Part shown: positions 1 through 8,354 of the stretch, piece after piece
How positions within the stretch are numbered: the stretch's first letter is position 1
Layout: each line of letters starts with the position of its first letter
Assembly: GCA_018060885.1 (NCBI GenBank)
Contig: JAGOVF010000016.1
Coordinates: forward strand, 1 to 40,537
From: Oligoflexales bacterium
GTDB taxonomy: Bacteria > Bdellovibrionota_B > Oligoflexia > Oligoflexales > JAGOVF01
Reading direction: 5' to 3'
DNA: 40,537 nucleotides
Made by a program: the position numbers and the translations under genes
The notes under the pieces: generated by a model
Seen by the model: only the letters and a program-made list of their open reading frames with translations
Told to the model about the DNA's origin: nothing
The model's database searches: none

Positions 1-3000
1 TTAGTCGATGACAGTGGGATTGCAGAATATATAGCTGAGGAAGGTGATTGTAGCTCTACATCTTATAGTGCATACGGTGGCGGAGGCTCTATAGCTTTGA
101 ATTTAAGCGCTGGCAGCGCTCTAAAAACGGTCTGTTTAAAAGTCCGTGATGCAGCTGGCAATGTGAGCTCTATTGAGACAGATAGTATACAGTTGGATCA
201 AGTAGAACCTAATTCTACGATTGATGCACTTGGTGTGAGTGGATATTTTGGCCCAAATACCACAGTCGGTGCGAATACAACTTTTAGTGGTGCTGCAACA
301 GACAACTTAAGTGGATTGGACGAGATTTTCGTATCCGTGCAAGAAGGGGCAGGGCTGTGTTTGAACCTGGCAAAAACAGCATTCAGCGAGACTTGTCCCG
401 AGTGGATATTGGCGACTGGAACTGCAACTTGGAGTTTTTCAATAGCAGATGCAGAATTTACTGAAGGTGAAACTTATACTGTGAGATCAAAGGCGATTGA
501 TGTTGCAACTGTTGAAGAAACTTCTTTCCCGACTCTGGCCGTTCAATGGCTTGCCGCGGCCCCAAGTGCAGAATTTACAGTCAATAGTGACGATGCAGCG
601 ACCTCTAGCGCATCGGTGAATTTAGTTTTAGATGACGATACAGGCATAAGCGAATACTTCGCAGAAGTTGGCGCTTGTGGCACTCCGGTGTTTGTCGCTT
701 ATTTAGGTGGCGGAAATATAGCGTTTAATTTAACTGCCGGTCAAGGTATAAAAACAGTATGTCTTATAGTGAGAGATAGCGTAGGCAATACCAGCGCGAT
801 AGATACAGATGCGATCACCTTTGATAGTGTTGATCCAAGTGTCAGTATTACGATTGGTCAAAATATCGATGCAGATACGACAGCCGGCGTTAACACAAGC
901 TTTGCAGGAACAGCGAGTGATGTCGCAGGCAGTGGCCTTGATTCTGTCGAAGTCCAAATAAAACGTTTTAGTGATGGTTCTTGTTTAAACACGGCAAAAT
1001 CCGCGTTCAACGAAACATGTCCACACTATGTTGCAGCGACAGGAACCGATAACTGGAGCTTAGATGTCGCGGACGCACTCTTCGGAGATGGTAAATATGA
1101 AGTGACCGCTCGCGCGACCGATATTGCTCAAAATGAAAATAGCGCTAGCCAAATTCAGTTTTGGTTTTCAGAAGATAATCAAATGCGTTTTATTGATGTA
1201 GCCATCGGTGAAAAACATGCTTGCGGGCTTGGCATAAATGGCCTCGCCTATTGTTGGGGGCAAAACACAAATGGTCAGCTTGGAGTTGATGCTGCGACTG
1301 AAGTTGCAATAAACGCCTATGCTTATAAACCTCAATATGCTGTCAATGTGCCTGCTTCAGAGAAGTTTATTGCGCTGACAGCAGGAAGCTTGCATAGCTG
1401 TGGCCTCAATCAAGATGGTAAGATTTTCTGCTGGGGTTCCAACAGCCATGGGCAGATCGGCAACAACGGAGTCGGTGTTGGTAATGACCAAGAAACAGCA
1501 CTGCAGATTAGCTTGGGCGAAGCTCCGAGTGCATATTATTTGCAAGTCAAAGCAGCGGGCCAACATAGTTGCGCTTTACACATCAACGGTAAGGTTTATT
1601 GCTGGGGCAGGGGTGACAGTGGAGAGATCGGCGACGGTGGCACTACGCTTAATAACACATCTCCTGTTGAAACGAACCTACCTGGTGGAGAATTGTTTAT
1701 TAATCTCGCAGTCGGCCAATATCAAAACTGTGCAATGAGCAATAATTCACAAAAATTCTACTGCTGGGGTCGAGATAGTGATGGTGAGGTTGGCGATGGC
1801 ACTCCTGATGATGGCAATAATATTTTAGAAGATCCGATCGCGGTTGACTTAAGCGTGTCACCAAACTCAAAAATGATCCAAGCTGCAGGTAGTCGCTATG
1901 CGACATGTTCGTTATCGGCTGCTGGGCAGATATTTTGTTTCGGAAACGATGCCCAAGGTGCGGTAGGAGATGGCGCTGGGGATAGTGGCGTTGTAAAGTC
2001 TGCAGTGGCAGTCGTGCCAGAGACTGCTGGCAAGCGTTTTAGTGAAATATCTGCGGGATTAGATCATTTTTGTGCACTCAGCAGCGACGCAAAAATATGG
2101 TGCTGGGGCGATAATAGCAAAAATCAAGGCGGAAAAGATGTCGGCACTGAGGCGGATGTGTTTCAACCAAAGTTGGGAGACGACCAAACTAATTTGTTAT
2201 TTAAAAAAGTAGCAAGCGGAGGTTTGACAAGTTGCGGAATAGCTCACAATGGTAGCCTTTACTGTTTTGGATCTGATGATTTTGGTCAAAGAGGTGATGC
2301 GGGAATTGCCGATGCGGCATCGGAAAGTCCTGTGGCTGTTGATGTATCATCACTTGCAACATCGTCAGCCTTTGTTCAGATGGCTAGTGGCCGTTCTCAT
2401 CTCTGTGCGCTTTCAGGCGCTGGCCATGTCTATTGCTGGGGTAGTGACGACTCTGGACAGATAGGTAATGGTTCATCTCAAGATGGTGATCAAGATACAC
2501 CCATGATGGTAGAAGCAAATATGAGCAATGCTGGAGCAGCGGTGAGGTTTCGTTCTATAGCAGCTGCGGGTGACTATAGTTGTGCGCTTGCAACAAACAA
2601 CAAAGCTTATTGTTGGGGCGACAACACCTATGGACAGCTTGGCAATGGACTGTCTGGATCTGGGCAAAAAGCTGAGTATCCTGTTGCGGTTGGTGGAAAT
2701 CTAGAATTCCGATCTTTAGCACCTGGACTCTACCACGTTTGTGGTTTGAGGGCCGACGAAGGCAGTATTTATTGCTGGGGAAAAGGCGATACTGGGGCAA
2801 TTGGAGATGGCAATGATACATTGAGAACAGCTCCCACTCTAGTCAGTGGTGGATATACTTATATCGATCTTGCAGCAGGTAACGGATTTTCCTGTGGTGT
2901 TAGAGACAACCTCGACGCCTATTGCTGGGGGTCAGATTATTACCGCGCTTTAGGCGACGGAGATTCCGATACAAGTGGTAATGACCCAAGTAATGTTGTG

Positions 3001-3495
3001 ACAACAGCTGCCTCAGGGTTTTTAAACATTTCAGCGAAAAATAATCATATATGTGGACTAACAGCTGATCATACAGTCGAGTGTTGGGGACGTGGAAATC
3101 GCGGCCAGCTAGGTAACAATCAGCAAACGATCAAATCAGAATCTACAGTAACGACTTATGCGGGCAATGGCGTTAGAAGCTTAAGCGCTGGTGAAGAACA
3201 TACTTGCTTGAGCGCAGTAGATGGGCGTTTGCACTGCTTTGGGTCGAGTGACAATTATGTTTCTAATGGGGTACAATCTTCGGATGTGGTCAACCCATTT
3301 GATTTCTACGGTTTTGATGTCAATATAGTTAATGCGAAACAGGCAAGTTCGGGCCAAGGCAATACCTGTTTCATAAACGGCCAGGGCCAAATTCGCTGCA
3401 TAGGGCGTGACACCTCAGGTGAAAAAGGCGATGGCTCTAACCTCGATCCAGGTGAATTTGATGCCTTAGATCTGACAGGCCAACTTTGGTATTAG
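1..3495 (+). CDS. Large surface protein, Ig-like modules plus 14 RCC1 repeats (5' partial)
   Basis: The reading frame is open from the first base, so the gene begins upstream of the window; 1164 residues are visible. The first ~390 residues hold tandem Ig-/cadherin-like beta modules: the segment with 'CLKVRDAAGN' near the start recurs as 'CLIVRDSVGN', and 'SETCP' recurs as 'NETCP'. From about base 1190 to the stop there are 14 RCC1-type repeats of ~50-60 residues, each ending in a form of C-W-G-x4-GQLG. Fourteen would fit two seven-bladed propellers. Every repeat carries a cysteine pair about 10 residues apart (for example HSCGL...FCWG), which suggests a disulfide per blade and therefore an exported protein. 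RCC1 folds bind partner proteins or polysaccharide; the ligand here is unknown. A terminator follows at 3593-3624. Confidence 0.9.
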   Translation, partial: LVDDSGIAEYIAEEGDCSSTSYSAYGGGGSIALNLSAGSALKTVCLKVRDAAGNVSSIETDSIQLDQVEPNSTIDALGVSGYFGPNTTVGANTTFSGAATDNLSGLDEIFVSVQEGAGLCLNLAKTAFSETCPEWILATGTATWSFSIADAEFTEGETYTVRSKAIDVATVEETSFPTLAVQWLAAAPSAEFTVNSDDAATSSASVNLVLDDDTGISEYFAEVGACGTPVFVAYLGGGNIAFNLTAGQGIKTVCLIVRDSVGNTSAIDTDAITFDSVDPSVSITIGQNIDADTTAGVNTSFAGTASDVAGSGLDSVEVQIKRFSDGSCLNTAKSAFNETCPHYVAATGTDNWSLDVADALFGDGKYEVTARATDIAQNENSASQIQFWFSEDNQMRFIDVAIGEKHACGLGINGLAYCWGQNTNGQLGVDAATEVAINAYAYKPQYAVNVPASEKFIALTAGSLHSCGLNQDGKIFCWGSNSHGQIGNNGVGVGNDQETALQISLGEAPSAYYLQVKAAGQHSCALHINGKVYCWGRGDSGEIGDGGTTLNNTSPVETNLPGGELFINLAVGQYQNCAMSNNSQKFYCWGRDSDGEVGDGTPDDGNNILEDPIAVDLSVSPNSKMIQAAGSRYATCSLSAAGQIFCFGNDAQGAVGDGAGDSGVVKSAVAVVPETAGKRFSEISAGLDHFCALSSDAKIWCWGDNSKNQGGKDVGTEADVFQPKLGDDQTNLLFKKVASGGLTSCGIAHNGSLYCFGSDDFGQRGDAGIADAASESPVAVDVSSLATSSAFVQMASGRSHLCALSGAGHVYCWGSDDSGQIGNGSSQDGDQDTPMMVEANMSNAGAAVRFRSIAAAGDYSCALATNNKAYCWGDNTYGQLGNGLSGSGQKAEYPVAVGGNLEFRSLAPGLYHVCGLRADEGSIYCWGKGDTGAIGDGNDTLRTAPTLVSGGYTYIDLAAGNGFSCGVRDNLDAYCWGSDYYRALGDGDSDTSGNDPSNVVTTAASGFLNISAKNNHICGLTADHTVECWGRGNRGQLGNNQQTIKSESTVTTYAGNGVRSLSAGEEHTCLSAVDGRLHCFGSSDNYVSNGVQSSDVVNPFDFYGFDVNIVNAKQASSGQGNTCFINGQGQIRCIGRDTSGEKGDGSNLDPGEFDALDLTGQLWY

Positions 3496-3592
3496 GCTCC
3501 TAATAAATTTCCTGTTGCGAATCTCAGTTAGTTAATTTTATATAATTATATAGATGTGAAAAAAAAAATTGGCTAGACTAAGACCCTGGGAA

Positions 3593-3624
3593 CTAGATAG
3601 GTCAGAAGCCTATCGAGTTTTTTT
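3593..3624 (+). terminator. Intrinsic terminator after the RCC1 gene
   Basis: GATAGG (3596-3601) pairs with CCTATC (3609-3614) around a 7-nt loop; with CT/AG outside one mismatch the stem extends to 3593-3617. Seven T residues follow at 3618-3624. It lies about 100 bases after the stop at 3495 and 57 bases before the next start. Confidence 0.7.
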
Positions 3625-3680
3625 ATAGGTCAAAGATGGGTCTTTGGCATAGTTGGTGATTTTTGGAGGTTAGAAAGCGC

Positions 3681-3890
3681 ATGCGTATTTTTCAAGCAAT
3701 CGTAATCAGTGTTTTAGCATCTTTTTTGATGGCGAGTAAATGCTCGAAGAGTGAAGACAAGTCAGAAGAGTCGAGTACTACAGAAATGGCACCTGCCGGT
3801 GAGTCTATGGATGCGCCAGCTTCAGAAGCAGCTCCAGAAACAACCCCCGAAGCAGCTCCAGAAACTGAAGCTCCTGAAACAACAGAATAA
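3681..3890 (+). CDS. Small Glu/Pro/Ala-rich exported protein, possible lipoprotein
   Basis: This encodes 69 residues. I chose the ATG at 3681 because GGAGG lies at 3665-3669; an in-frame TTG at 3663 would overlap that site. The protein has a short hydrophobic N-terminus (MRIFQAIVISVLASFLMAS), a cysteine at residue 21 (ASKC), then a low-complexity acidic tail made of repeats such as 'APET' and 'AAPETE'. The layout is that of a lipoprotein with an extended tether, but lysine at the -1 position of the lipobox is atypical, so lipidation is uncertain. It is monocistronic: terminators lie on both sides (3593-3624 and 3920-3944). I do not recognise a family, and function is unknown. Confidence 0.7.
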   Translation: MRIFQAIVISVLASFLMASKCSKSEDKSEESSTTEMAPAGESMDAPASEAAPETTPEAAPETEAPETTE

Positions 3891-3919
3891 GAATTAAAAA
3901 AGAGTGATAGAATTTAGAA

Positions 3920-3944
3920 GCAAGACCTTGAGTCTTGCTTTTTT
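3920..3944 (+). terminator. Strong intrinsic terminator after the small lipoprotein gene
   Basis: A perfect 7-bp stem GCAAGAC / GTCTTGC (3920-3926 and 3932-3938) with a 5-nt loop is followed by six T (3939-3944). It sits 20 bases before the ATG at 3964, so it also argues against the in-frame GTG at 3904 as the start of the next gene. Confidence 0.85.
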
Positions 3945-3963
3945 CTTTGAGAGAATCAATCAA

Positions 3964-5190
3964 ATGCCTTCCCGCTATTTAAAATTCTTAATTTTTACTT
4001 TGTTAGCTTTATTTGGGCTATTCATTTTGCGTATCTTTATCTCGCATCAAAGTCAGACGGCTATTTATAAAATAAGACCTTTAGCTGAATTTGAAACAAT
4101 AAAAATGATTATGTTAAGTGAATTTTTAGTAAACGATAAAACAGACGGAATAGGTTTTATAAACGCGATACAAAATGCTGGTGCCGAAGTGCTCATGCTG
4201 AAAAATCGTGACAATGAAACTGTAGATACAAATTCAAATGAAAAGCAAAATAAATTTTCTCAAGTTAAAAAATTAGAAAAATTGCATCAGTCAACAATGC
4301 TACATGAAAGCTATTGGCTGCGCGATTTCGGTCCAATACAGCTCGAAGCTCGCAAAAAAAGCGGTGCGAGCGAGCAGTTTGCCGCAAATTTCTTTTATAA
4401 TGGTAATGAACTTGACGATACTCTTCCATTTCAAGCTGCAGTTTATTTTGGTTCATCTGTTTTAAATCTTTCAATCCAGCTCGATGGCGGAAATTTTTTA
4501 AGCAATGGAGAAAGCTGTCTGATGACAGCTGATTATAAATTGAATGATATTAAAGTCGATTTAGCAGATAGGAAACAGAATTTAGATAGACACGCCAATT
4601 TACGTTCATATTTGGCCGAGAATATCGGCTGTAAATATACTATTGTAATAGAATCTTCTCCACATCCACATATCGACATGTTTGCAAAATTTTTAAATAA
4701 AGAAACTCTTTTGATAGCAGATATTCCTGAAAATGCGCTTTATTATTTAAAAGATAAGCTCGGTTCTTACGAAGAAATATTAAAAATAAAAATCCGTCTA
4801 GATGAGATTGCTGAACAATTGTCGCTTGATTTTAAAATAGAGCGTCTGCCGATGCCGATGCCTTATGGAAAGCTCTTTAGAAGTTATACAAATTCTCTGT
4901 TAGTAAATAACACAGCGATCATTCCTAGTTATCGTAAAAACGCTTTGACAGGTGAACGCTATATTGACGATGAACTTCTCGTCGCATTTGAAGTAGATGT
5001 TGAGCATATTTATAGACGTCATGGTTATAATGTTGTTTTTTTGCCAGCGGATGATCTCATTAAAGGTGGTGGAGCATGGCGCTGCGTGAGTATCCCGATC
5101 TTTGAATTGCAAGACAAGATCAACGACTATACTCATAACACAATATTGTCGCGTTTATTTGATGGTAGTCTATCAAAAAGACTATTCTAA
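3964..5190 (+). CDS. Membrane-anchored agmatine/peptidyl-arginine deiminase family protein
   Basis: This 408-residue protein belongs to the guanidino-group-modifying superfamily (PAD_porph/agmatine deiminase, PF04371 type). Seen by eye: WLRDFGP at 118-124, DGGNFL at 174-179, HPHIDMF at 234-240 (catalytic-type H236 and D238), the RSYTNSL stretch with N310, and GGGAWRC with the likely nucleophile C374. Such enzymes hydrolyse the guanidinium group of agmatine or of peptidyl arginine, giving ureido products and ammonia. Unlike cytosolic agmatine deiminase, residues ~5-27 form one transmembrane segment, with Arg/Lys before it, so the enzyme domain is probably periplasmic. The substrate cannot be read from sequence. 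The ATG at 3964 follows a terminator; the in-frame GTG at 3904 precedes it and is rejected. The gene is followed after 22 bases by rimB and then rimK. Confidence 0.8.
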   Translation: MPSRYLKFLIFTLLALFGLFILRIFISHQSQTAIYKIRPLAEFETIKMIMLSEFLVNDKTDGIGFINAIQNAGAEVLMLKNRDNETVDTNSNEKQNKFSQVKKLEKLHQSTMLHESYWLRDFGPIQLEARKKSGASEQFAANFFYNGNELDDTLPFQAAVYFGSSVLNLSIQLDGGNFLSNGESCLMTADYKLNDIKVDLADRKQNLDRHANLRSYLAENIGCKYTIVIESSPHPHIDMFAKFLNKETLLIADIPENALYYLKDKLGSYEEILKIKIRLDEIAEQLSLDFKIERLPMPMPYGKLFRSYTNSLLVNNTAIIPSYRKNALTGERYIDDELLVAFEVDVEHIYRRHGYNVVFLPADDLIKGGGAWRCVSIPIFELQDKINDYTHNTILSRLFDGSLSKRLF

Positions 5191-5212
5191 GAGTGTTTGA
5201 AAGGTTGAGATA

Positions 5213-5674
5213 TTGCTACAAAAGTCTATTACAGCAATTGGATGGAGAGAGTGGCTCTGTTTGCCAGAGCTAGGTGTTGCGACTATTAAAGCTAAAATTG
5301 ATACTGGAGCGCGCACCTCTGCTTTGCATGCATTTGATGTTGAAGAAGTAAAACAAGGCCGTAAAACAGTCGTGCATTTTAAAATTCATCCGTTGCAACG
5401 AAACAACCATAAGATAATTCAAGCCAAGGCGGACCTTTACGATAGACGACCAGTAAAGGACTCGGGGGGACAAGTCACTTTGCGTCCAGTCATTTTAACT
5501 TATATGATTTTGGGTCATTTTATTAAGCCAATTGAGCTCACTTTGGTTAACCGCGATACGATGGGATTTCGAATGTTACTCGGACGGCAAGCGCTCAGGC
5601 CGAATCTTTTGGTGAATCCCGGACGATCATTTATGCTTAAAACACCTAAAAAGAAAAAAATCCAAAGTTTGTAA
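5213..5674 (+). CDS. rimB: RimB-type retropepsin-like protease (ATP-dependent zinc protease family)
   Basis: The 153-residue product matches the family often named 'ATP-dependent zinc protease' (PF05618), which partners RimK; in Pseudomonas RimB is reported to trim glutamate tails added to ribosomal protein S6. The retropepsin-like active-site motif [12 protein letters not shown] starts at residue 29 (Asp30). It also has the family's GG-Q-V-x-RPV segment and the closing MLLGRQAL motif. The start is TTG at 5213, with AAGG at 5201-5204; no in-frame ATG lies near the N-terminus that would keep the DTGA motif. The tail ends in a run of lysines (PKKKKI). Only 11 bases separate its stop from rimK, so the two are probably cotranscribed and translated together. 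Confidence 0.88.
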   Translation: MLQKSITAIGWREWLCLPELGVATIKAKIDTGARTSALHAFDVEEVKQGRKTVVHFKIHPLQRNNHKIIQAKADLYDRRPVKDSGGQVTLRPVILTYMILGHFIKPIELTLVNRDTMGFRMLLGRQALRPNLLVNPGRSFMLKTPKKKKIQSL

Positions 5675-5685
5675 AGAGGTCCAAG

Positions 5686-6591
5686 TTGAAAATTATCATT
5701 TTGTCACGCAACCCTAAGCTTTATTCCACATTGCGTCTGGTAGAAGCTGCAGAACAGCGTGGGCATGAAGTCAGAGTCATTAATTATTTGCGCTGTTATA
5801 TGAATATTACTTCTTTAAAACCAAAGGTCATTTATGGTGGAACAGAACTATCCGAAATAGATGCCGTTATTCCTCGTATTGGAACGACGCATACATTTTA
5901 TGGGACTGCTGTCGTTCGGCAGTTTGAAATGATGGGAAAATTTACTCTGAATCGCTCACAAGCAATTACTCGCTCTAGGGACAAGCTGCGCAGCTTGCAG
6001 CTGTTAGCCAAAAAAGGTGTTGGCCTCCCCATCACGGGCTGTGCTCATTCTACCAAAGACATTGATGGCCTGATAGGCGTTGCTGGTGGGGCACCTTTGG
6101 TGATTAAATTGATCGAAGGCACTCAAGGCATAGGGGTCGTTCTCGCAGAAACAAAAAAAGCAGCTGAGTCGGTTATTGAGGCTTTTCGTGGGCTTAATGC
6201 AAACATTTTAGTGCAAGAGTATATTAAAGAATCAAAAGGTACAGATATAAGATGTTTTGTTGTAGGCGATAAAGTTGTTGCTGCGATGCAAAGAGTTGGC
6301 GCAGAAGGTGAGTTCCGATCAAACATCCACCGTGGTGGTAGTGGCCATAAAATTAAAATCAGCCCAGAAGAACGACACACGGCAATTCGAGCCGCGAATA
6401 TTATGGGCTTAAATGTTGCGGGAGTTGATATCCTGCGTTCTAATCGAGGACCGGTTGTAATTGAAGTAAACTCGTCTCCAGGTTTAGAGGGAATAGAAGC
6501 GAGTACGGGCGTAGACGTTGGAGCAAAAATAATAGAATTTATCGAAAAAAATTCCCTGAAGGGTCATAAGCCGGATAGGCAGCCTGCATAG
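5686..6591 (+). CDS. rimK: RimK, ribosomal S6 alpha-L-glutamate ligase family
   Basis: This is a 301-residue ATP-grasp ligase, the usual length for RimK. RimK uses ATP to add glutamate residues to the C-terminus of ribosomal protein S6. Features seen: N-terminal PreATP-grasp fold (residues 1-95), ATP-binding Lys141 and the GTQGIG loop at 145-150, QEYI at 177-180, the RSNIHRGG loop at 211-218, D248 in VDIL, and the metal-binding [10 protein letters not shown] at 260-269. The start is TTG at 5686 with AAGAGG at 5674-5679. It closes the deiminase-rimB-rimK run; about 220 bases without a gene follow. The family also contains ligases for other peptides and cofactors, but the rimB neighbour favours S6 modification. 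Confidence 0.92.
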   Translation: MKIIILSRNPKLYSTLRLVEAAEQRGHEVRVINYLRCYMNITSLKPKVIYGGTELSEIDAVIPRIGTTHTFYGTAVVRQFEMMGKFTLNRSQAITRSRDKLRSLQLLAKKGVGLPITGCAHSTKDIDGLIGVAGGAPLVIKLIEGTQGIGVVLAETKKAAESVIEAFRGLNANILVQEYIKESKGTDIRCFVVGDKVVAAMQRVGAEGEFRSNIHRGGSGHKIKISPEERHTAIRAANIMGLNVAGVDILRSNRGPVVIEVNSSPGLEGIEASTGVDVGAKIIEFIEKNSLKGHKPDRQPA

Positions 6592-6810
6592 ATTTAGAAA
6601 AAAACTTGTTTAAAAGTTATTCAGATTGTCGAAGAATTCAATAAATTTCCCTTAATGATTATCCTTGATGTCAGAAAAAAATCAATAAATTCATGGGATT
6701 TATTGTATTTGTCTATCTGGCAAGCAATTTGCAAATATATACCTAGAAACCAAGCGTTCTTAGTATTCATGCTGTGTTGAATTCTCTATCTCTTACTGTG
6801 GAGCTGAGTT

Positions 6811-7494
6811 ATGAAGCCGAATTATTTTTCAAGTTTTAACCTATTAGGAACATTGTTAACAAGTATCTTCTTTAGCCTCGCCGGAAGCTTAGGATTGACA
6901 TCACAAGCTTTCGCTTACGGGCATAGCTATGTAAACGACACGCGTTCAAGTATTAATCATTATGTTTTTGTGTCGCAGTCAGTATCGGGAGAGTATGGAA
7001 AAATGACTGGCAGTGGTGAAGCTCACACAGCCGACGATGGTAAGACCTCTACATTCTCTGCCAATACAAATTGGAAGGGATTTGGCATCAAAACCGCGGC
7101 AGGTTTAGAATTAATGAAATTTTTGCAGTTTGAGCTTGGTCACACATTTATAAATCTCCGCCAGCATGATAGCGGCTTTGAAACGCTTTCAGGCTCACGA
7201 TTTAATGCGGGAGCAAAATTAGTTTTCCGTTCACCGCTTGTGAATCTCGAAGGCGGAATGGGAATGATGGCGACTCGTCTCGACTACCAAAATGGCTACT
7301 TAAATAGCGATTTATTCGGGACGGGTGTTTACTACACAATAGGATTAAATTATTATGTGCATTCAAAATTCTCAGTTCAAGTTTATGGCAAAACCATAAG
7401 CGAGCATTTGGTGCGTAACGGCGGCTCACAAATTGTCAAAGAAATTGATACAAATACAAATTCAGTAGGTGCTGGATTTACCTTGTGGTTGTAA
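6811..7494 (+). CDS. Outer-membrane beta-barrel protein
   Basis: The 227-residue product has a signal peptide ending in SQAFA (cleavage likely after residue 35). The rest alternates polar and hydrophobic residues in strands typical of a small 8-stranded OmpA/OmpW-like barrel. It ends FTLWL with a hydrophobic last residue, in keeping with a BAM-type beta-signal although the terminal residue is not Phe. GTGGAG at 6798-6803 sits 7 bases before the ATG. It is monocistronic, preceded by a 219-base noncoding stretch and facing the tatD gene tail to tail with only 20 bases between. No specific family or ligand is recognised. Confidence 0.75.
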   Translation: MKPNYFSSFNLLGTLLTSIFFSLAGSLGLTSQAFAYGHSYVNDTRSSINHYVFVSQSVSGEYGKMTGSGEAHTADDGKTSTFSANTNWKGFGIKTAAGLELMKFLQFELGHTFINLRQHDSGFETLSGSRFNAGAKLVFRSPLVNLEGGMGMMATRLDYQNGYLNSDLFGTGVYYTIGLNYYVHSKFSVQVYGKTISEHLVRNGGSQIVKEIDTNTNSVGAGFTLWL

Positions 7495-7514
7495 ATTGAA
7501 AGCTTAAAAAGTTT

Positions 7515-8336
7515 CTATTTGTTTTCAAACAGTCTCATATAATTATTCCAAACCAACTCCTGCGCTGCTGCAGGAGTTATTTTTCTGAGCTCAGCAAGAT
7601 AAGAAACTGTTCCCACAACATCACTTGGCTCGCTGCGTTCACCTTTAATAGGTGCAAGGTAAGGACAGTCAGTTTCCGTTAAGATACAATGCAGAGGTAA
7701 GCTGCTTAGCATTTTGGTAAAGGATTCACTATTGCGGGCATTTGCAGGTATAGAAAAACACCAACCAAACTTTTCGGCTGCCGCAATAGCATGCTTAGGC
7801 TTGCCTCCAAAACAATGAAAATCAACTTTTTCAACTTTCTGTTCGGTCAATATCGCGATACTTCTTTGTTCGAGCTTTCTTGTATGTATAATAAGTGGTA
7901 AAGAAAATTCTTTAGCTACTCGAACCAGTTCGCAAAAAACACGTTCTTGTTCCTTAAAAGTTTCTTCTCCAAGCCAATAAGCATCCAGACCACATTCGCC
8001 TATTGCAGTAAGATTCCCGAGCTGAGCCTGAGTACGTATAAATGCTATTTCTGAATCGACATCAAAACGCTTTACTGCGAAAGGCAATTTGCTGGACTCC
8101 GGTATAATAGAGTTCACGGCTTCAATAGGATAGATACCAAGAGCAGCTTTCACTATGGGATAAGTTTTTGCCAATTCAAGAATTTGGCGATTAGATTGAG
8201 GATGTAAGCCATTAACAATTATCTGGCTCAGTCCTTTGATTTCAGCTTTGCGAATAACTTCTGGAAGATCATTTGAAAAACGCTCATGAGTTAAGTGAGC
8301 GTGGACATCAACGTAGCCTATTTTTTTTATTACCAT
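7515..8336 (-). CDS. tatD: TatD-family metal-dependent hydrolase (DNase)
   Basis: This 273-residue protein has the amidohydrolase-type TIM-barrel of the TatD family. Metal-ligand motifs are all present: DVHAHL near residue 10, GECGLD near 114, IIHTR near 150, HCFGG near 175 and TETDCPYL near 220. TatD proteins act as 3'-5' exonucleases on DNA or RNA, with roles in repair or nucleic acid turnover. The family HCFSG motif reads HCFGG here, a mild change. The ATG at 8336 is chosen. The upstream cytochrome-type lipoprotein ends only 18 bases away on the same strand, so the two may be cotranscribed, though no functional link is evident. Confidence 0.9.
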   Translation of the reverse strand: MVIKKIGYVDVHAHLTHERFSNDLPEVIRKAEIKGLSQIIVNGLHPQSNRQILELAKTYPIVKAALGIYPIEAVNSIIPESSKLPFAVKRFDVDSEIAFIRTQAQLGNLTAIGECGLDAYWLGEETFKEQERVFCELVRVAKEFSLPLIIHTRKLEQRSIAILTEQKVEKVDFHCFGGKPKHAIAAAEKFGWCFSIPANARNSESFTKMLSSLPLHCILTETDCPYLAPIKGERSEPSDVVGTVSYLAELRKITPAAAQELVWNNYMRLFENK

Positions 8337-8354
8337 GGGCGAATAAACATTCCT

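Noticed and set aside
3964-5190. Cytosolic agmatine deiminase (aguA)
   Set aside because: The catalytic residues fit the superfamily, but the N-terminal membrane anchor and the lack of polyamine genes do not fit aguA.
6592-6810. Search for an RNA gene or riboswitch in the gap after rimK
   Set aside because: Only a weak AACTT/AAGTT hairpin is seen, with no cloverleaf or known riboswitch motif.
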